DNA of 64,000 nucleotides from Thalassia testudinum (Eukaryota; Streptophyta; Magnoliopsida; Alismatales; Hydrocharitaceae): positions 42,232,001 through 42,296,000 of the forward strand of contig JAZHRO010000050.1 in NCBI GenBank assembly GCA_037157565.1, read 5' to 3'. Made by a program: the position numbers and the translations under genes. The first letter of the stretch is position 1; each line of letters begins with the position of its first letter. Below are positions 46,107 through 58,745 of this stretch, piece by piece. The notes under the pieces were generated by a model that searched no databases, was not told the DNA's origin, and saw only the letters and a list, made by a program, of their open reading frames with translations.

Positions 46107-47733
46107 TGATGGGTTCACTTTAACGAACTAATTATATGCCTAAGTATATTTTGATTATACTTTCTTGGTTCTTAATTTTCAATGTCTTAGGTGATAATTA
46201 GTATAACCTGCATCAATGAATACTTTATATTTGTATGCTTAATTCACCTTTGATTGCAACATCTTTATAATATTTTATATATGCAAAAGAGATTAAATAA
46301 GGTGGACGTAGGAATCAATAAAAAGCATTAATAGGATTATATTTGTAATTTAACCTTGTAGGTCTCAAGTCAAATCTCTGAATGTCTTACGATGGCCAAT
46401 TTTAGTAAGGTATTTAAAATCCCTTGAATTGCGCCGGTGATGGAGAACGGAAGGGGGGAGATAAAAGTCACATGGGATTGTCAATCTGAAGAGGAGATGC
46501 TTTCCCCCCTGCGGGGATATCCACTCCATACCTCTCCACTGTGAAGGAGGCACTCACCATGAACTTCAGTGAGCACTGTGCCCTCTGCATCCTCAACATC
46601 GCCCTCATTGTCGAAGCACACACGGTGATAGAGTGCATGCGTGCCATCAACACCTTCAATTCAACCACCTGCTGCCTTCCCTTCCACATCCACCACCACT
46701 ACGCACCAGTATCCCCTCGCCGCAGAGCGTTGCCAGGAACGCACAATGCCCACGTGCAGCAGATCCACACACAGTCGTACCCTCATGCGTGCACCCATCC
46801 ACAGTCACGCAGCCACCCGCGCACATCCTCTTCCTCTTCTTCGTCATCTTCCTTTTCTCCCTTATCTCCCCACCACCACCTACAACCTCCCCCAAGAAAG
46901 AACCCAAAGGACGTCACACACCCATCGCTGGTAGGGGAGCTTCCCGGCCACCAAACTCATCGTCAACCTCACTGTGTCTTCATCTCTTGTCTGCAACCTT
47001 CGTGCGCCCACCAGCCACCCTCCGCGACGCCTGCAAGGACCGCCTGCCGTCGCCGTCACCGACGTTCTCCTCTATCATCCAGCCACGTCTGGCCACCTTC
47101 CACCACCCTGTCATCACCATCGTGACCGTCTCTCTCCCATGCATCGCCACTAAGCTCTAGTCGGCCGGCGACCACTCCTCCACGCGCATGAAGAGGAGAG
47201 AAGGGAATTCCTCTATTTTCCTTCAAATTAGAATTTACAAACATTGCCATTATCAAAGATTTATTTTTCTAATTTGTTTGATTAATTAAATTGAGGTGAA
47301 ATTGCAACCTTATGCTTATTCTTCCACATATTTGTTTAGCCCTTGCAATCCATCTCAATATACATCACATTTGAATTCTGATTTACACTTTAGTTTGCAT
47401 GCAAGTAAAAAGTACATGATATATAGCTACACATGAACTATTTTCTGATGTGAAATTTATGCCAATAGCCCTTGAATTCTCCTTAAATTTGTGGTTTACA
47501 TTCAGAGCAGCATATGCATTGTTTGATTTGACGAATACTTCTGTGAACTCAATTTCTACATAGTTGTGCTTTTATTAGGCTGATTCCTCCCTGTGGAGAT
47601 GACCTAACTCTTCTCGTGGTTAGATTTTGAATATTAAATATTTTTGAAAAGTGATTTTCTACCATGCAACGAACTATAACGACATGTCATTTGATGTTAA
47701 AGTTTTCAATGAGAAACGAAGCACGCTCTTTCA
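46107..47733 (+). repeat. 5' LTR of element E
   Basis: This 1,627-bp LTR matches the right copy. About 40 bp near 47330 are missing from the right LTR. Open frames on both strands of the C-rich part are not preserved between copies and are not called genes. Confidence 0.88.
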
Positions 47734-47735
47734 AA

Positions 47736-47753
47736 TGGTGCTGTTGCCAAGGA
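47736..47753 (+). other. Primer-binding site of element E (tRNA-Asp type, decayed)
   Basis: TGGTGCTGTTGCCAAGGA, two bases after the LTR end. It has four differences from the complement of the plant tRNA-Asp 3' end, all transitions. Confidence 0.7.
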
Positions 47754-49186
47754 GGCAATAGACACAATAAATTCACCAAACTTTATTTCTAATTATTTTG
47801 AGTTGCGCATTTATCTGATCATTCCTGATCTTTTCTGTGCAAGATGCATCTGTTTGTAGGAAATGAATGCAACGGGCATGCACGACGGAGACGATATTCT
47901 TGGTGGACTTTGACGCCACCTAAAGGGCAGCAACAGGAGCACGTGGGCCTTGATCCCACGCATGTGGAGGAAGGATCGGTGACCAGAGACTTTTTTTTTT
48001 TGCTACTTTTAGATTTAGATTAGTTTAGATAGCATTAGAACTTAATTTTTGTCATGTGGACCCATGTTGGGCATTTTTGGGAATGTGTTCCCAGTGCTTT
48101 TATTGCTTATCGCTCTTGTATGTAGGAGTGTATTTTCAGGAGCGTGTTCCCATTTTATTTAGATTATAGAATTATTCGAATTGTTTGAACTACATGTTGG
48201 TTAGTTAGTTAGATTAGGTTTGTTTTCTTATTATGATTTTAATAATAATAATAATATTTGAACTACCTGCTAGAAGTTGCATATCTATAGGGTGACCATC
48301 TAGAATTGAATGAACAGCATCTAGCTTTTCTTTTTGCATTGCAAACATCCTGCATTGAAGAGAGCTGGAGTAAGGTACGTCTTTTCTTGTGCATCAGTTA
48401 TCTGCACACGCATTGCATTTGGACATAATTAAAAAAAAGTCCATTTAAGCTGATTTGAAAATATTAATCAGGTGGTTACATTACTTCTTGAAAAGAAAGA
48501 AAAATATACAGGAAGTGTTTCAATAACTTGACTGTGATTTTCAAAAGAAAAATCACTTTTCACTATGTGATGCACACTTCCTGCACTGAGCACACACTAT
48601 AGGCACTGCACTAGGACTTGGACCCCTAAGGCTATAGGCATCGATCTCGTTATCGGTGCAAACCCTCCTATCTCGCTTTGTAACAGTAGTATTAACTTTT
48701 GCCCGAGTGACTTGATACTCTAAGGAGGGGGACACCATTAATACAATGCCTCAAAGGAAGGGTTTGCCCTACTTGCATCCCTGGGTTCCATCCTTGGAGT
48801 ACCTTTTTACATGAGCATTAGAGAATATCATCGCAACAAAGTGTAGTCTTTAGGGCACTCGAAGGTCAATTTAGGGTGCATAATTGCTTGACAACTTGAT
48901 TGATCACCGAAAAAGGACTAAAAGTAACCTCAACCTTCTTAACAGTCATTTACCAAAAATTTTAAGTGCCTCATTTCTCTTATACCACTTATGTTGGAAC
49001 GGAGAAACACTACCTTGACTATATTTGGCCAAGCTGAAGAGTTGGAAGAGGACTTAAAGAACTTTAAATCAACAAAAGACCTCTTGCCTTGTGTTTGCTT
49101 GGTGTGTGCATGATAGAGCTCTCTAGGAAGTTTCTATTTTTAATCTATCTAAGTCCTAAGAGAGTTAAACCATTTAATTAAAAGAA
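47754..49186 (+). other. Untranslated leader of element E
   Basis: No protein-like frame. An ATA run (48237-48257) and a T run (47991-48000) are the only simple features. Confidence 0.5.
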
Positions 49187-50953
49187 ATGGACTATCCTTA
49201 CTCCTATCATTTTAACCAGGATCACATGCCCCGAGCGTATCCATCCTTTGATGGGTACATTGACAATTCATGGGATCATTTATAGTCCTATCCTAGGAGT
49301 ACTAGCCCGATAGCTCACACTTTTGAGCAGAGCCTAGGAGTGGGATTTTCCAACCCTGGAATCCCTACTACTATGCAAACACCCAACCCTCCCACCCTTC
49401 ATGATTTTTCGTATCGAGGTTGGATCAATACCCCTAGGCAACCAAAGCCTGAGATTGACTAGCCTCCCCAATCTGATAGTAGTAGCCTCTCCACTTTTAT
49501 GATAGAAATGCAAAAACAACAGAAAGAAATGATGGAGTCTATGGGAGAGATGTTGGGGAATAGTCAACAATTGAACAAAGAAATTAGACAGCTTAGCTAT
49601 GCTCTTCCTAGTAATTCTGATCCTTACCCATACGACCGTGATCATGAAAATAGCTCTGAGGAAACCAATGACAATAGGGATCCCATTTTACGTAGCTATC
49701 ACTTAGACTCTCCCAATGAGACACGGCCACTAGAGGAGAACAATTCTAGTAATTATCCACCTGAGCTATATTGGAGTGAAAAGAAAGGGAAGATGGTACC
49801 TCTTGAGGACCTTGACCCCAGTGATAGTATTTTCCTTACCCCTGATAACTCGGGTCAGGGTCATATTGTTCATATCACTTCCCCTACTAATTATCTGGTG
49901 GAACCCCATTCTACCCTTAGTTAGCCTAATCCTGACCCTTCACTTAGGGAATCAACACCTACCATTTAGCATTCTGAGGATTTAAATGCACCTAATGAAG
50001 GTGACCCTAAGGGAATGGAAGATGAATTAGATCAATTTTGGTCTCAAGGATATAAAGAGTTTATTTTAGAGGACGAGGATGACCCAATGGAGGAACCCGG
50101 ACTGAAAATCTGGAGTGAATCATAGGGGGATTATTTGTTATTCGAGGACTTACCACTGGAGGATATAAATAATCTGGTGAAATTCATATTCCTCCCTTCT
50201 TTTGAGAGTCAGCCTCCACAAAACTAGGAGTTGATATTGGAGGAGGACAAACACAATAGTGAGAAGCCTAGGGGAGACTCTCGGGGACAAAACATGTCAA
50301 TTGAGGATTTATGCCCCAAGAAGAACAAAAAATTGAGTGATATAGGCTTAGTCCAAAACATTAAGACGGATCCTCCTTAAGAAACAATTGAGGATATTGA
50401 TGTAGGATCTGTAAATCACAAGCACACTAGAAGGGGGGATGAATAGTGTGGGAAATAAAAATTGCAAGACAAAACAAACCACAAAAACAAAGGCACAAGA
50501 TATATAGTGGTTCCCCTCACCCGGGTACTCCACTACCTAAGTCCTTTGACTTAGGATTTTTAACCCGATTCCCTCAACTCAGAGGGAATCAATTTACTAA
50601 TATCAGAGGTAATTAACGGGTTACCTCAACCCAATTACAAGATATGAAAAAGGATAAAGATACAGGTGTAAGCAAGATGTAAATAGAAGCTTACAACTAT
50701 TTCCTAAGTCTCCAACAAGAGTATATCTTATAACAAGTGTAACCAAATCTAACAAGAAAAACCAAGGCGTAAAATAAACGATTGAATACAGAAAAATACA
50801 ATCACCATTAATGATTTTTTGCAAATGGTGAGATGCCTTGAAATGTATGCAACAAACTAAGCTCCTTTTCAGCTTGAAAAATGAGAATTGAAGGTGTAGG
50901 CAAGAGTATAATTTTTTAAGAGATGTGTGTCTAAAACAACACTCAAAGAGGTG

Positions 50954-50961
50954 CTTATATA
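50954..50961 (-). promoter_or_regulatory. TATA box of copia 3' LTR
   Basis: On the - strand TATATAAG in GGCCTATATAAGCAC. The same is found in the 5' LTR at 59299-59306. Confidence 0.6.
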
Positions 50962-51130
50962 GGCCACTAATCACCTCTCCCACATATTATAGCCGTTAGG
51001 GGTATTTTAGGACCATTAGAAATATGATTAATTGCAAACTAATTGTTCAGACTGGTCACAACAGTTGGTTCTGATACTGAACTCTTGGTACCAGTACTGA
51101 CTACATACAATCAGTACAACCAAATCACTT

Positions 51131-51299
51131 GGTACTGGTACTCATTGTGAGTACCGGTACTTGTGACGCACAGACTTGGGTCCTGTGACCTACATGTACC
51201 GGTACTCATGATGAGTATCGGTACTTGTAAGGTCCATGTAAAATCCTAGTTCACAAACTGTGACCATTTGATACCGATACTCATCATGAGTACCGGTAC
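51131..51299. repeat. Three spaced palindromes in copia 3' LTR
   Basis: Units of about 30 bp with arms related to GTACCGGTACTCAT and its complement around a 1-3-nt centre, spaced 65-75 bp apart. Each has one or more arm mismatches, fewer in the 5' LTR. Confidence 0.75.
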
Positions 51300-51697
51300 T
51301 TGATGTTCATAGTTTGGAACTTAGGTCCAAACTTGTGCCTAGTAAGTACCAAAGATCATTGGTGTAAATCAATTAGAGAAATCCAATCTACTTTAGGCGA
51401 CTTTATTTTGAAAGAGTCGATTTTGAGTTAAGAACCAAGTAAATGAATGATATTCTGAAACCTAGTTATCTCTACTTTGATTTTAACACCTAGTTTATAT
51501 TTTACTTGTTTGGAGACATACAAAAATTCTAAGATATAATAAAAACTAAAGTCTTCAAAACTTCTTCCTTCATGTGCAATCTTTTTGCTTGCATCCACAA
51601 ATTCTTTTGACCTGAAATTACTTCATAAACATATTAGAATTTAAAAGGGTTTTGTTAACATTAAAACACAGAAGAGAGATGGAACTAGGGTCCAACA

Positions 51698-51711
51698 ATC
51701 TCCCCCTTTTT
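51698..51711 (-). other. Polypurine tract of the copia element
   Basis: On the - strand AAAAAGGGGGAGAT directly precedes the 3' LTR start TGTTGGACCC. It is the classic copia form. Confidence 0.88.
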
Positions 51712-52067
51712 GATGTTGACAAAATAAATAAGATATTGATATTAAAAATAAATAGACTTAATAATAGAATTTTAAAATCTCCACAAGAGAGTAAAAAACC
51801 TCCCCCTTAAACTAAGCTCTCCCTATTTTAGATATGAAGTATCCATTCATTTCATTTCTCCCCCTTTTTGTCAAGCAAGCAAAAAAAATGAGCAAACATC
51901 ATAAAGCATGACATTATCAAACATGCTCACATTATCAAGCAAAGCATCAACTTTCATAACATGATAAAGTTTATTACACAAAAGAAATATTAAGAGCCAT
52001 AGAAGTTTAACAATCTTAAAAGTCATACAAGCAACAACAGGCTTACATACGTAAAAAAAAAACTAAG

Positions 52068-53475
52068 CTAATTTCTACGACGTTTTCTAATAAGTGGTTG
52101 TTCATCCTCATCATCATTGTTGTCATTGTCATTGTCATCGTTATCATCATCGTTGTTGCCGTCGTCATCATCATCATCGTCTTCTTCATATGAAGCATTT
52201 TCATCTTCTATGTCTTCTTCTTCCTCATCTTCATTGATAATAGGTTCTTTTTCTGCTACAAAAGATGGATCTTGGAAGTGTTTTTGTCTTCTTTCACTGT
52301 ATTCCGGAGGTGCTTTTGGTTGAGTCCACTTCCTTTGTTTAGTTTGTTGAGTGGAGGATGCAACATAGGAAGACTCAAGAGACATAGAAAGATCATGAAA
52401 TTTGCGTTCCATGTGACGGAAGGCAAAATTCAGATTGGTTAAATTTTGGCCAATGTAATTGAAAGTGTTGATCATATAGGGATCGGTGCCAAACTGATGA
52501 GATAGGTTCTTCCAAGGAGTTTCGGCTTCCGGAAAAGGATAGGTAATGGGGACAAAAGCCGAAGATGATTCAAGAGGTGGATGAGAAGAAGATTGAGCAT
52601 CTAGATCAACTTCATCTTCTTCATCATCACTAGTAGATTCCTTTCTAGCGGGTTTCACTCCCATTTTCTGGAGAGTGGTCCATTTGAAATAGACCACTTT
52701 TCTAAGAGGAGTGAAATTAGAAAGGTCAATTTTATTTTTATGAAATATGTGAGACACCAAGATATCTAAGGGTAAAGCCGAAGCACGGTAATGAGGTCTA
52801 AGAAAGTGAATGACAATTGGGTTCCAGTTGACCGAAAATCCTGTAATGATAGCATAAATTAAGGGTAAAATGTCAACGGGAATTTGTGAAAACCGAATTT
52901 TTAGCCCTTAAATTCCATGCTAAGATACGGAAAAGAACACGAGCAAAAAGAGTCATGTTGGGGGCAACCAATGCTTTGCCCTGGGAATTAGGAAGCAATA
53001 GAGTTTCATGAATTTTGTGAGTAGGAAATTGCTCTTTAAGTGTGTTGAAAGGATAACCTTCATTTGGGTATTGGGTGATGGTTGATAAAAATTTAGGAGT
53101 AATGGTGGTTTTTTGACCAAAAGCTTTGGATGTTAAGACTAGATGGCCTCGATTTTCTTATTCTTAGAGATTAGCAAAAAATAGACAATTAATGTCAGGG
53201 TAGACTCCAGGAACATCAGCAAAAAATGACTCATCAAAGAAGTGCATAAGATGCTATTTGGAAAGACAGGTAGTAAACTCATAGATTTGAAGAGAGGAAT
53301 CTTTCCACTCAATAGGCCTACAATGATGGAGTTTTAGGCCTTTATACCAATCAAATTTTGATTTAGCATCCTCATTGATGCAGAACTTGTGGAAAGCATC
53401 TTGAGGTGCTTTTCCCTTACTTTTAGATTTTGGTGCTATCTGAAAACATACAACAATAAGAAATAGGAAATACAA
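52068..53475 (-). pseudogene. Extra post-pol ORF of copia (env-like/plant transposon protein type)
   Basis: Reading leftward: a Lys-rich start (PKSKSKGKAPQDAFHKF), KGLKLHHCRPIEWKDSSLQ, then after a stop FFADVPGVYPDINCLFFANL, GHLVLTSKAFGQKTTITPKF and NMTLFARVLFRILAWNLRAK. The last part (52760-52068, MVSHIFHKNKIDLSNFTPLR) is open and ends in a run of Asp/Glu/Asn encoded by a GAT/GAC microsatellite. The position after RNase H fits the third ORF of SIRE-type elements. The text resembles proteins annotated as putative plant transposon protein. At least five in-frame stops lie before 52760. No signal peptide or membrane segment is visible in the open part, so an envelope role is not supported by sequence. 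Confidence 0.65.
52099..52240 (-). repeat. GAT/GAC-type coding microsatellite
   Basis: Trinucleotide-like TCATCATCGTCATTG units on the + strand encode the Asp-rich tail of the extra ORF on the - strand. Confidence 0.75.
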
Positions 53476-53532
53476 TTAGAGATAAAGATAATTTCTTATC
53501 ATGTGTTCATGTAACAACACATTTAAGCCTGC

Positions 53533-53692
53533 ATGTACTGGTACTAATGATCGGTACTGATACTGGTTAATTTCTATCCCAACCAGAAATTCGAGCTAGT
53601 ACCGGTACTCACCTTCAGTACCTGTACCTGCTTTGTAAAGCAAGCACTACTACGCCCAGCGAGTACTGGTACCGATGATGGGTACCGGTACC
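53533..53692. repeat. Internal cluster of three GGTACCGGTACC-type palindromes
   Basis: At 53533-53567, 53597-53630 and 53661-53692 the sequence repeats inverted GTACTGGTAC/GTACCGGTAC arms like those in both LTRs. The cluster lies between RNase H and the extra ORF, directly upstream of that ORF. Confidence 0.7.
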
Positions 53693-54199
53693 ATTTGGTA
53701 CCCGATGAAAACATATTGCAGCAGCAGAACTGACATCAAGAGAAAAAAAATATGATGTAGAACGACTCAAGGAAACAAGATTTGATGAGAAGAGAAGAAT
53801 GTACTTAGGGTATGAAGATTAGAGATGATTCTTCTTCTTGGCAAGGGCTTGGAGATACTTGTGGTGGAACTAGGGTTTGGTTGTGAAGAAATGAGGCAAG
53901 TGTTTGCATTTGACCTCTTTTATATGGGATGGGTCATGTGCTTGTCACATGACCACTTAAGTGGTTGAGAGAAGAAAAATTTACAACTTAGGTGTTGAAG
54001 AAAGTTAAGCAACTAAATTGCAAACAACACCCTCATATTTCTAAATATATGGAAATATTACAATTTACTCCTTTTTTAGTGAGCATGGGTAATTTGCAAG
54101 AAAGCCCTTAGGAATTTTCGTAAATACAAAGTTCATATCAAATAAATTGTTAGATTAGAATCTCTTTTATTATACAAAGTCCTAATTTTCCCCTTATAA

Positions 54200-55690
54200 A
54201 GCAGAATCTCTCTGCTGTAAGAGGTTTTGTAAAGATGTCTGCCAATTGGTTTTGAGTGTCAGTGATTCTGATTGAATAGAGCCTTGAAGTACATTATCTC
54301 TGAGGAAATGATGTCTAATATCTATATGTTTGGTACGTGAATGATGTACTGGATTTTTGGATAGATTTATTGCACTTGTATTATCACATAATATCTTGGA
54401 TTACGCAAAAATCAATCCAAAGTCGAACAAAGTCTGTCTCATCCAAATGACCTGAGAGCAAGCAAGTGAAGCTGCAATATATTCTGCTTCAGTCATAGAA
54501 AGTGAAACACAAGTCTACTTCTTAGAGAACCATGAGACTAGAGATTCTCTAATAAAATGACATGTGCCGCTTGTGCTCTTTCGGTTTGTCCGACTCCCTG
54601 CATAGTCTGCATCACTGTAGGATAATAGATCTAAGGATTATGCTTTAGGATAGAAAAGACTAAGGTCTTTTGTGCTGTTTAGGTATCTAAATATTCTTTT
54701 TACTGCATTAAAATGAGATTCCTTGGGTTCAGACTGGAATCTTGCACATAAACATATAGCAAAAAGAATATCAGGTCTAGAAGATGTGAGATATAGTAGT
54801 AAACCTATCACTCCCTAGTATTTCTTTTCATCTACCCTCTTGTTGGATAAATCTTCACCAAGAGAAGTAGATAGAGCAATCGGAGTCTCTTTGCCATTTA
54901 CATTTTCAAAGTCAAATTTCTTGAGAATTTCAAGAACATATTTTATTTGACTAATGTAAATTTCTATATCTAATTATTGAATTTGGAGTCCTAAAAAGAA
55001 TCTGAGTTCACCCATCATACTCATTTCAAACTCAGTCTTCATAGTCTCACAGAAATGTTGACACAGGGACTCCTTATTTGATCCAAATATAATATCGTCG
55101 ACATATATTTGAACCAATAAGATGTTATTACCTTCTTTTATAAAAAGAGTTGAATCAACAACTCCAATTCTAAAACCGTGCTGAAGAAGAAAGGTCCTGA
55201 GCCTATCATACCAAGCCCTTGGAGCTTGTTTAAGTCCATATAATGCCTTATTGAGCTTGATTACATGCTTTAGGTGTGCTGGGTCCTCGAACTTGGGAGG
55301 CTGATGAACATAAACAGCTTCCTTAATATAACCATTAAGAAATGCGCTCTTGACATCCATTTGATATAACTTGAAGTCCTTTGCACTTGCAAAGGCAAGT
55401 AGCATCTGTATGGACTCCAAGCGAGCAACAGGAGTATATGTCTCATCAAAGTCAATACCCTCCTGTTGGTTATAGCCTTGAGCTACAAGTCTGGCTTTAT
55501 TCCTGAGCACTGAACCAGATTCATCCAATTTATTTCGGAACACCCACTTGGTTCCAATGATGGAATTACCCTCAGGAGCGGGTACCAATTTCCATACATT
55601 GTTCCTAGTAAATTGGAGTAGCTCCTCCTGCATAGCTACAACCCATGATTCATTCTTTAATGCCTCATCAACTTTCTTGGGTTCAAGTTA
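54200..55690 (-). pseudogene. Copia reverse transcriptase and RNase H, degenerate
   Basis: The reverse transcriptase is open from 55633 to 54974: [60 protein letters not shown] (first catalytic Asp), [20 protein letters not shown] and [14 protein letters not shown] (YVDD catalytic pair). The polymerase core therefore looks intact. Downstream, RNase H text continues: GLLLYLTSSRPDILFAICLC, LLSYSDADYAGSRTNRKSTS, SMTEAEYIAASLACSQ and [20 protein letters not shown], with five internal TAA/TAG codons, most at positions where the family has Gln. This is the only LTR-type reverse transcriptase in the window. Confidence 0.92.
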
Positions 55691-56850
55691 TGAAACAAAA
55701 GCATTAATGACAAAATCAGCTCTAAAGTGAGATCGGGTTTTTACACCTTGTTCAATATCACCAATAATCTATTTTTGAGGCTGATCGTTATGGTGTACCC
55801 ATTCTTTTGGAAGATCATATACATTTCGTGAATCTTCTATTTTTGATACATCAATGAAGGGGGTATCTTCATCATCAGAATCTAAATGATTTGGTTCCGA
55901 TTCACCTAAGTTTATTTCATCAAATGAAACATGCAGGGATTCTTCAATGACAAAAGTCCTTTTATTAAAGACTCGATAAGCTTTGCTTCTTGTTGAATAG
56001 CCAATAAAAATGCCTTCATCACCTTTAGCATCAAAGTTATCAAGCCGATCACGGGTGTTTAATAAATAACATCTACTTCTAAACAGCCTAAAATATGATA
56101 TCCTAGGAGACTTCTCATAATAAAGCTCATATGGAGTTTTCTTAATAATAGGCCTTAAAAGTGTTATATTTAGAACATAACATGCCGTATTAATGGCTTC
56201 TACCCAGAAATATTTTTGAAGCCCAGACTCCAAGAGCAAAGTTCAGGTGCATTCTTGTAAAGTGCGATTCTTGCACTCTACAACACCATTTTGAGATGGA
56301 CCCCAAGGAAATGAAAATTCATGGGTTATGCCAGAATTGACATAAAAGCTTGAAAATTTTTCATTTTCAAATTCATCCCCATGATCAGTCCTAAGTCTAA
56401 GAATAGAGGGTGATTTTTCCTTTTGAAGTCTTCGAGTAAGACTTAGGAAGGAATCAAATGAGTCATCCTTATGTTTCAAGAAGATGACTCAAGTGAACCT
56501 AGAGAAGTAATCAACAATAACTAGGCAAAATTTTGATCCATTTAGACTCTCAAATCGTGTTGGTCCAAATAAATCAAGGTGTAACAACTCTAAAGGTCGT
56601 ATTGTTAAAGCTAAGTCTTTAGATTTAAAAGAGGCTTTGTGCATTTTTCCGAGTTCACACGACTTGCACAAAACATCATTCTTATAAGTTAGTTTAGGTA
56701 GGCCCCTTACTAACTCATTTTTGGCTAACCTATTAAGATGTTTGTGATTAATGTGACCTAGCCTACGGTGCCAAAGATTTACTTCAATATGGGAGACAAG
56801 TAGACATTTTACGTATTTCTCTTTTGAAAAATCAAGAGCATAGATATTTT
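55691..56850 (-). pseudogene. Copia integrase, degenerate
   Basis: The zinc-binding HHCC region reads LWHRRLGHINHKHLNRLAKN with CKSCELGKMHKASF. The core has LLHLDLFGPTRFESLNGSKF (first Asp), LRTDHGDEFENEKFSSFYVN (second Asp) and NGVVECKNRTLQ (Glu). The D, D and E residues are all present, although the usual ERKNR reads ECKNR. The C-terminal GKKTPYEL-type text reads IKKTPYELYYEKSPRISYFR, then GDEGIFIGYSTRSKAYRVFN. TGA codons at about 56486 and 56240 replace expected Trp and Arg. It would insert the cDNA into the genome; this copy cannot. Confidence 0.9.
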
Positions 56851-57180
56851 CATATCTAAAGCCTTCAATTAAAACTGTATTTGTTCATTCTTTTAATATT
56901 TTAAATCCAACTTTAGTGAACAAAACATCACATCCATTATCACATATTTGACTAACACTAAGTAGGTTATGTTTTAAGTTTTCTACTAAAAGAACATTAC
57001 GTACCTACTTAGAAGAGTTTCCTATTGTACCTTCACCAATAATGTGACAACGTTTGTTGTCGCCCAACTTGATGTGTCCTCCATCTTTGATTTTGGCCCA
57101 TTTGATAAAGAGGTCGGAGTGTCCCGTCATGTGCTTGGAACACCCACTGTCTAGGATCCATTTGTCCTTTTTGGTTTACA
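56851..57180 (-). pseudogene. Copia aspartic protease, degenerate
   Basis: KWILDSGCSKHMTGHSDLFI carries the DSG active site (about 57155). IKLGDNKRCHIIGEGTIG and LLVENLKHNLLSVSQICDNG follow as in the SIRE lineage. Two stops (about 57008 and 56886) and a frameshift relative to Gag near 57180 break the polyprotein. Confidence 0.85.
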
Positions 57181-58697
57181 AGATAATTTATTAAATTTAT
57201 TTTAGGTACCCATTTTCTTTTGGGTCCTTGATGGTTAGCACCTTTCAAATCCTTAGGTTTATAGATCACTTTAGTGTTAGATCTATAATTCTTAGGATTC
57301 TTGACCTTTTGATAAATCCATGCATGTCTAGGTGCATGTGATTTATTTTGTGTGTTCTTCTTATTATTGAACTTAGCTTTTAAATTATTACAAAATTTCG
57401 TATTCAGCCTAGTTGTTTTTAAATTATTCAAAGTGTCTTCAAAGTGTTCATAAGTATCTTCTAATTCTATTATTTTTGCATGTAATTGATTGTCAGTTTC
57501 TTTGGAGATATCTAATTCTATTTCCAAACAAAATTTCTCTATTTCTAGGGTTCTATAACTATCATGCAAAACCTTATTTTCCTTTTTAATCATCCTAGTC
57601 TTATTATATAAATCTTCATATGCTTATACTAATTCATTAAAGGTGACTTCAGAATCTACCTCATTTTTCGAGTTGTCATCGTTTACCATTAAGCAAAGAT
57701 GTGCAACTTATGTTTCTTCAGATTCTTCGGAAGACGATTTCGTGTCGGAATCACTATCATCCCAGGTTGCCTTGTATGCCTTTCTTGAAATCCTCTTTTT
57801 CGTTCGATCAGGTTCTTTGTCCTTTTCTTCCTTCTTCTTGATCATTGGACAATCTTTTCGTACGTGCCCCTTCTTGCACTCAAAATAAATAATGTCATTT
57901 GAAAATTTATTGACTTTCTTACCTTATTTTCGAATGAATCTTCTAAATCTTCTTGTTAGAAGAGCAAGCTCTTCTTCGTCGGAATTTGAGTCATCAAAGT
58001 CTGATACCTCCTTTAAAGCTTTGAAAGCAAGCTCCTTTTTCTTACTTATGGATTTTTCTTCATTCTTCTTCATATTTTCCAACTGGACTTCATATGCCAT
58101 GAGGCTTCCAATTAACTCATCTAAGGAGAGAGTAGAAAGATCTTTTGCCTCTTGAATGGCTGTGGTCTTTGGAGACCAATCACTTGTAAGGGATCTTAAG
58201 ATTTTCCTTACAAGTTGTTCCTCCTTCAACTTGACTCCAAGATTCTTCATTGGATTCAGGATCTCTCCAAATCTTGTGTACATCCCTTTGATTGTTTCAC
58301 CTTTCTGCATCCTGAAAAACTCATAGCTTTCTGTTAGAATAGAAATATGTGTTTCTTTAACTTTACTCGTACCTTCATAGGTGACTTGAAATGTATTCCA
58401 TATCTCGTATGCGGACTCGCATGTGGAGATACAGTTAAATTCTTCCCTTGATAACGCACAATAGAGTGCGTTCATTGCTTTCGCATTTCCTGCGATCTTT
58501 TTCTTTTGTTCCGCCGTCCATGCCACTCCTTGTGGCTCCGGATCCATGTACTTCTCTTGGATAAACATCCATGAGTCCTCATCCATGGCCTTGAGGAAGA
58601 TTTGCATCCTCCTCTTCCAATTTCCATAGTCTGTCCCATCAAAGTAGGGAGGACGTGTGGATGGCTTTCCTTCAATGCGCTTTACTAGAGATGCCAT
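57181..58697 (-). pseudogene. Copia Gag, degenerate
   Basis: It starts MASLVKRIEGKPSTRPPYFD and is open to 57924, with GTDYGNWKRRMQIFLKAMDE and ILTESYEFFRMQKGETIKGM typical of the UBN2/copia Gag domain. After a stop, the zinc knuckle near 57860-57900 reads YFECKKGHVRKDC. The first Cys is Tyr and the spacing to His is one residue short, so metal binding is lost. A Lys/Asp/Glu-rich region and a coiled segment (57593-57200, HDSYRTLEIEKFCLEIELDI) lead to GPKRKWVPKIN before protease. Confidence 0.88.
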
Positions 58698-58731
58698 TGC
58701 GAAAGAGAATTGTCACTTCTTTTCGCAACCC

Positions 58732-58743
58732 GCTCTGATACCA
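58732..58743 (-). other. Primer-binding site of copia (initiator tRNA-Met)
   Basis: On the - strand TGGTATCAGAGC, two bases from the LTR end, exactly the common plant copia primer site. Confidence 0.95.
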
Positions 58744-58745
58744 CC

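Larger units (their letters stand above)
50401..51697 (-). repeat. 3' LTR of the copia element
   Basis: A 1,297-bp LTR, highly similar to 58746-60010 by eye. The - strand TATA box is at 50954-50961. Three imperfect long palindromes built on TACCGGTACTCAT lie at 51131-51162, 51196-51224 and 51271-51299. Confidence 0.93.

Noticed and set aside
46541..47160. Frames of up to 194 codons in the E LTR, also seen at 62733-63428
   Set aside because: Copies in the two LTRs differ in length and frame, and the composition is Pro/Ser/His-rich from low-complexity CCACC/TCTTC sequence. No coding constraint is visible.
47700..49200. Possible tRNA or snRNA gene near primer-site sequences
   Set aside because: The tRNA-like text is only the 18-nt primer-binding complement, and no cloverleaf could be drawn.
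52117..52323. Ser-rich open frame on the + strand
   Set aside because: It is the antisense of the Asp-rich tail of the copia extra ORF.
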